From CAZBME01 sp964645835 (lineage in GTDB: Bacteria > Desulfobacterota > Syntrophia > Syntrophales > UBA8958), in contig CAZYDG010000052.1 in the NCBI GenBank assembly GCA_964645835.1, forward strand, positions 1-64,000: a DNA stretch of 64,000 nt, read 5' to 3'. Under the pieces are notes generated by a model that saw only the letters and a list, made by a program, of their open reading frames with translations, was not told the DNA's origin and made no database searches. Every line of letters begins with the position of its first letter. The first letter of the stretch is position 1. Shown here piece after piece: positions 61,752 to 64,000 of this stretch. The position numbers and the translations under genes were made by a program.

Positions 61752-62231
61752 CTATTTCTTATCCAAAGGCCGGTAGCGTACTATAATTGCTGAAGCTTGT
61801 GACTCTACCGATGCAAGCGCTTCAATCATCAGTTTTGTGGCATCTTCCTCTTTAAAACCGCCCGTTCCCGCACCAATGACGGGAAACGCGACTGACATAA
61901 AAGAATTCTCGTTGACCAGCCGCATAGCAGACGTGACAGATCCCTGAATGGACCTGCGTGACGACCTCCAAAACATACTGATCCCTGCAACATGTATAAT
62001 TGCTTTATAGGGCAGCGTGCCTGCTGTAGTAAGCACCGCACCACCGAGAGGAATAGGACCAAAGCGCTGCAATTCTCTAAAAGGCCTGTAACCACCTCTC
62101 CTTTTGATAGCGCCGGAAACCCCTTGTGGAAGCAGTAACCACCAGGGAATGATATTTCGGTTCCACGCATTGACTATGACATCAACGTTTTGGTTAAGTA
62201 AATCGCCGTCTATTACGAGCGGAATAACCAT
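61752..62231 (-). CDS. Macrodomain (ADP-ribose-binding) protein
   Basis: 159 residues, one macro domain: VIPLVIDGDLLNQNVDVIVNAWNRNI (the N-A-x-N that binds ADP-ribose), LPQGVSGAIKRRGG, PLGGAVLTTAGTLPYKAIIHVAG and VAFPVIGAGTGGFKEEDATKLM (G-x-G-x-x-G loop). Likely removes ADP-ribose or hydrolyses O-acetyl-ADP-ribose. Close after the QueG-like gene on the same strand (57 bases) but with no known shared role. Confidence 0.9.
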   Translation of the reverse strand: MVIPLVIDGDLLNQNVDVIVNAWNRNIIPWWLLLPQGVSGAIKRRGGYRPFRELQRFGPIPLGGAVLTTAGTLPYKAIIHVAGISMFWRSSRRSIQGSVTSAMRLVNENSFMSVAFPVIGAGTGGFKEEDATKLMIEALASVESQASAIIVRYRPLDKK

Positions 62232-62288
62232 GATGCAAACCTATTACGAGCATCATCACGAGACCCGATGGTCGTGATGATGTCGTGA

Positions 62289-63161
62289 TTAGAGATCCGT
62301 TGCCATGGGGATACGCGACTCGCATGGAACCCCCGTCTGACAGAGACCGCAGCCGTAGCTAGCGATCCCGAATTGAGATTTTGCATAGGGGGCAACTGTT
62401 TCAAAGAGATAGGACTTGCATTTCGATTTGTCGTGCCCATCTTCAGTTATGGCGCCGCATGGGCATCGCGAAATGCATTTTCTGCAGGTGCCCTTTGTGT
62501 AAAACAGGCAATAGGCATGCGGTTCATTGTATGGACGCTCTGTGGGAGAGACATCAATGCGCGCGATGACTGAGCCGCACCGCATGGCTTTTCCCTTCCG
62601 TGTAATCAGCCCGTCGCAGAGGCCGAACGTCCCAAGGCCCGACGTATAAGCCGCGTGGCGCTCCGACCAGTTGGACGCAAACCCGTATTTTTTCGACTCC
62701 TGCCATGACCACTTTGGAGACTGGGCAGGTACGAGGGACTGGATGCCTCTATCCAGCAGATGACTCACCACATGCCGGGCCAGTTTCATACTGAAGTCTT
62801 CTCCGTAATTCCGCGAACGAACCCACCGCTCCGCAGGCAGGCTCGATTCACGGCGATTATCAGCCTTAGTGGATTCTGTCTGCGGTAGAACCCAGCTGAT
62901 GACTGTCAGCTCTTCAACTTTCACTTTCGTATCCGGGAAGGAAAGAGAAAATATCTCCTCAGGCGTCCAGAAGAATGACCCGATATCTGACTTGAAAAAT
63001 GAGTAGAGCGGATCATCGCCGCGGGAAAATCCGACAAGCGCGTCTTCCCAAGCCTTGTCGCCATTACCCTTAAGGGAATTATCCTCGGAATCCGCGACGT
63101 AATCCCTGATGATATTCTCAATCCATATCGCCGATGTTTCTTTCATTTCAGGTAATTCCAT
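62289..63161 (-). CDS. QueG-like 4Fe-4S protein
   Basis: 290 residues. The C-terminal half resembles epoxyqueuosine-reductase-type iron-sulfur proteins: a central ERHAAYTSGLGTFGLCDGLIT (as in QueG) and RCGSVIARIDVSP, then cysteine clusters CLFYTKGTCRKCISRCPCGA, SKCKSY and YGCGLCQTGVPCES for two 4Fe-4S centres. The N-terminal half lacks the clear cobalamin-domain signature I would expect of true QueG, and no queuosine genes are near, so it may belong to the related family of unknown reductases found in anaerobes. GGAGG precedes the ATG. Confidence 0.75.
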   Translation of the reverse strand: MELPEMKETSAIWIENIIRDYVADSEDNSLKGNGDKAWEDALVGFSRGDDPLYSFFKSDIGSFFWTPEEIFSLSFPDTKVKVEELTVISWVLPQTESTKADNRRESSLPAERWVRSRNYGEDFSMKLARHVVSHLLDRGIQSLVPAQSPKWSWQESKKYGFASNWSERHAAYTSGLGTFGLCDGLITRKGKAMRCGSVIARIDVSPTERPYNEPHAYCLFYTKGTCRKCISRCPCGAITEDGHDKSKCKSYLFETVAPYAKSQFGIASYGCGLCQTGVPCESRIPMATDL

Positions 63162-63346
63162 TGGAACCTCCTCTGCTCTTTATGATTCATCCGGCTGACT
63201 TTCGTCAACAATAATTTTTACGGGGGTTTTTATCCAAGTTACAGCAATCCGGCAAATTCTGTCAGGATGCAGAGTTGACAGAAATAATCATGGACTTCAG
63301 AGACAAACAGATGCAGATTATTGAGAGTATATTCAGATGAGATGGT

Positions 63347-64000
63347 TCAGCTATTAACGATTGTCTCTGTAGGTCTACTCTTGTGATCACCTATATCGAG
63401 GCGGACAGCCACGAAGATACGGTAGAGCACTGTCAGGATGAGAAAGCCGCCTGCCCAGATGCCCAGGGTGATGGCTATTTCGGGGATTGTGGGCACATAT
63501 TCTGTGATCTTCTGGAGGGGTGAGGGTATGAAGCCCGTGACCACCAGGCCCAGACCCTTTTCAATCCAGAGGGAGACAAATACGGCCCCGCAGGCCATGG
63601 CCAGTATGGGCTCATTTTTACGCGTCTGCGGCAAAATCAGGAGCACCAGGGCTGCAATGGCGAAGATTGCCGAAGTCCACATCCAGGGGACGAGATTCAC
63701 GTGACCTTCGAGACCGGTAAAGAGATAGGCAAAATGTTCCATCTCCTCAGGTATCCGGCTGTAAAAAGCCGTGAAAATCTCCACCAGGACGAAGAAAATG
63801 CTCGTGGCCAGTGCATAGGCTACGATCTTTGCCAGGGTCTGGATCGCCTTTTCCCCGGCATCGAAGCTGCCGGCCCGCTTCAGGATCAGACAGAACAGGA
63901 TCAGGAGGGCCGGTCCGGAGGCAAAAGCGGAAGCAAGAAAACGGGGCGCCATGATCGCTGTGAGCCAGAACGTCCTGCCCGGCAGGCCCGCATAGATGAA
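63347..64000 (-). CDS. NrfD-family membrane subunit of a redox complex (5' end outside the window)
   Basis: 218 codons of the C-terminal part are visible and the frame is still open at 64000 (FIYAGLPGRTFWLTAIMAPRF is continuous with the shorter ATG form). At least five membrane helices: PALLILFCLIL, YALATSIFFVLVEIFTAFY, MWTSAIFAIAALVLLILP, ILAMACGAVFVSLWIEKGLGLVVTGF, ITLGIWAGGFLILTVLYRI. The WIEKGLGLVVTGFIPSPL block is typical of NrfD/DsrP/HybB quinone-interacting subunits in sulfur- and formate-linked complexes of anaerobic proteobacteria. Partner Fe-S and catalytic subunits should lie beyond the window edge. Confidence 0.85.
   Translation of the reverse strand, partial: FIYAGLPGRTFWLTAIMAPRFLASAFASGPALLILFCLILKRAGSFDAGEKAIQTLAKIVAYALATSIFFVLVEIFTAFYSRIPEEMEHFAYLFTGLEGHVNLVPWMWTSAIFAIAALVLLILPQTRKNEPILAMACGAVFVSLWIEKGLGLVVTGFIPSPLQKITEYVPTIPEIAITLGIWAGGFLILTVLYRIFVAVRLDIGDHKSRPTETIVNS

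Overview
This is a chromosomal window of moderate GC content from a Gram-negative bacterium. The gene set suggests an anaerobic member of the former Deltaproteobacteria (Desulfobacterota), perhaps Syntrophus/Smithella-like. The reasons are the aromatic operon order, a GH57-GT5 glycogen synthase fusion, an incomplete mannose-type PTS, CoA-ester enzymes, an NrfD-type membrane subunit, very many hybrid histidine kinases, and palindromic repeats of types common in that group. This placement is inference. I see no rRNA, tRNA, CRISPR array, phage or intact insertion sequence.

Layout. 1-3.0 kb: a metzincin-like protease and an amino-acid permease. 3.05-11.9 kb: a compact operon for the shikimate pathway and its Phe/Tyr branches (DAHP synthase, aroB, pheA, aroD, aroE, aroA, aroK, aroC, tyrA). 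Most junctions are 4-base ATGA overlaps. It is preceded by a classic but apparently unannotated attenuator: a 28-codon leader peptide with eight aromatic codons in a nine-codon run, followed by protector, antiterminator and terminator pairings. 12.1-15.2 kb: a MuiA-like DUF4139 protein and a receiver-TPR gene broken by an in-frame TAA. 15.4-18.5 kb: a family III CoA transferase, a MaoC hydratase, a beta-hydroxyacid dehydrogenase and a small unknown protein. 18.5-22.8 kb: a UshA-like nucleotidase and the GH57-GT5 fusion. 23.0-26.6 kb: an orphan solute-binding protein with a sensor kinase behind a near-consensus promoter. 26.6-33.5 kb: HrpA helicase, a possible 45-residue protein, a VIT-family transporter and three tandem Hsp20 genes.

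33.8-38.5 kb (minus strand): an MBL-fold hydrolase, PyrD/PyrK, RimI and mannose-family PTS components IIC, IIB and IIA, with no IID. 38.9-48.2 kb: a signalling island (Cache hybrid kinase, PhnD-like binding protein, hybrid kinase with HPt, GGDEF-like/REC/HD-GYP/HPt protein, REC-kinase) with overlapping or tightly packed genes. 48.5-51.6 kb: a phasin-like protein, a LEA14-like lipoprotein, an enoyl-CoA hydratase and an MltD-like transglycosylase. 51.9-58.0 kb: a second signalling cluster of two related kinases flanking a stand-alone receiver; one kinase is split by a single-base frameshift. 58-64 kb: a proline-iminopeptidase-like hydrolase, a DUF4124 protein, a Prc-type protease, a macrodomain protein, a QueG-like Fe-S protein and the 3' part of an NrfD-family gene that runs off the window.

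The two points most worth attention are the aromatic-operon attenuator and the binding-protein/kinase/HD-GYP island. I recognise no DNA-binding transcription factor in the whole 64 kb, so the phosphorelays here must act on targets elsewhere or through c-di-GMP hydrolysis.
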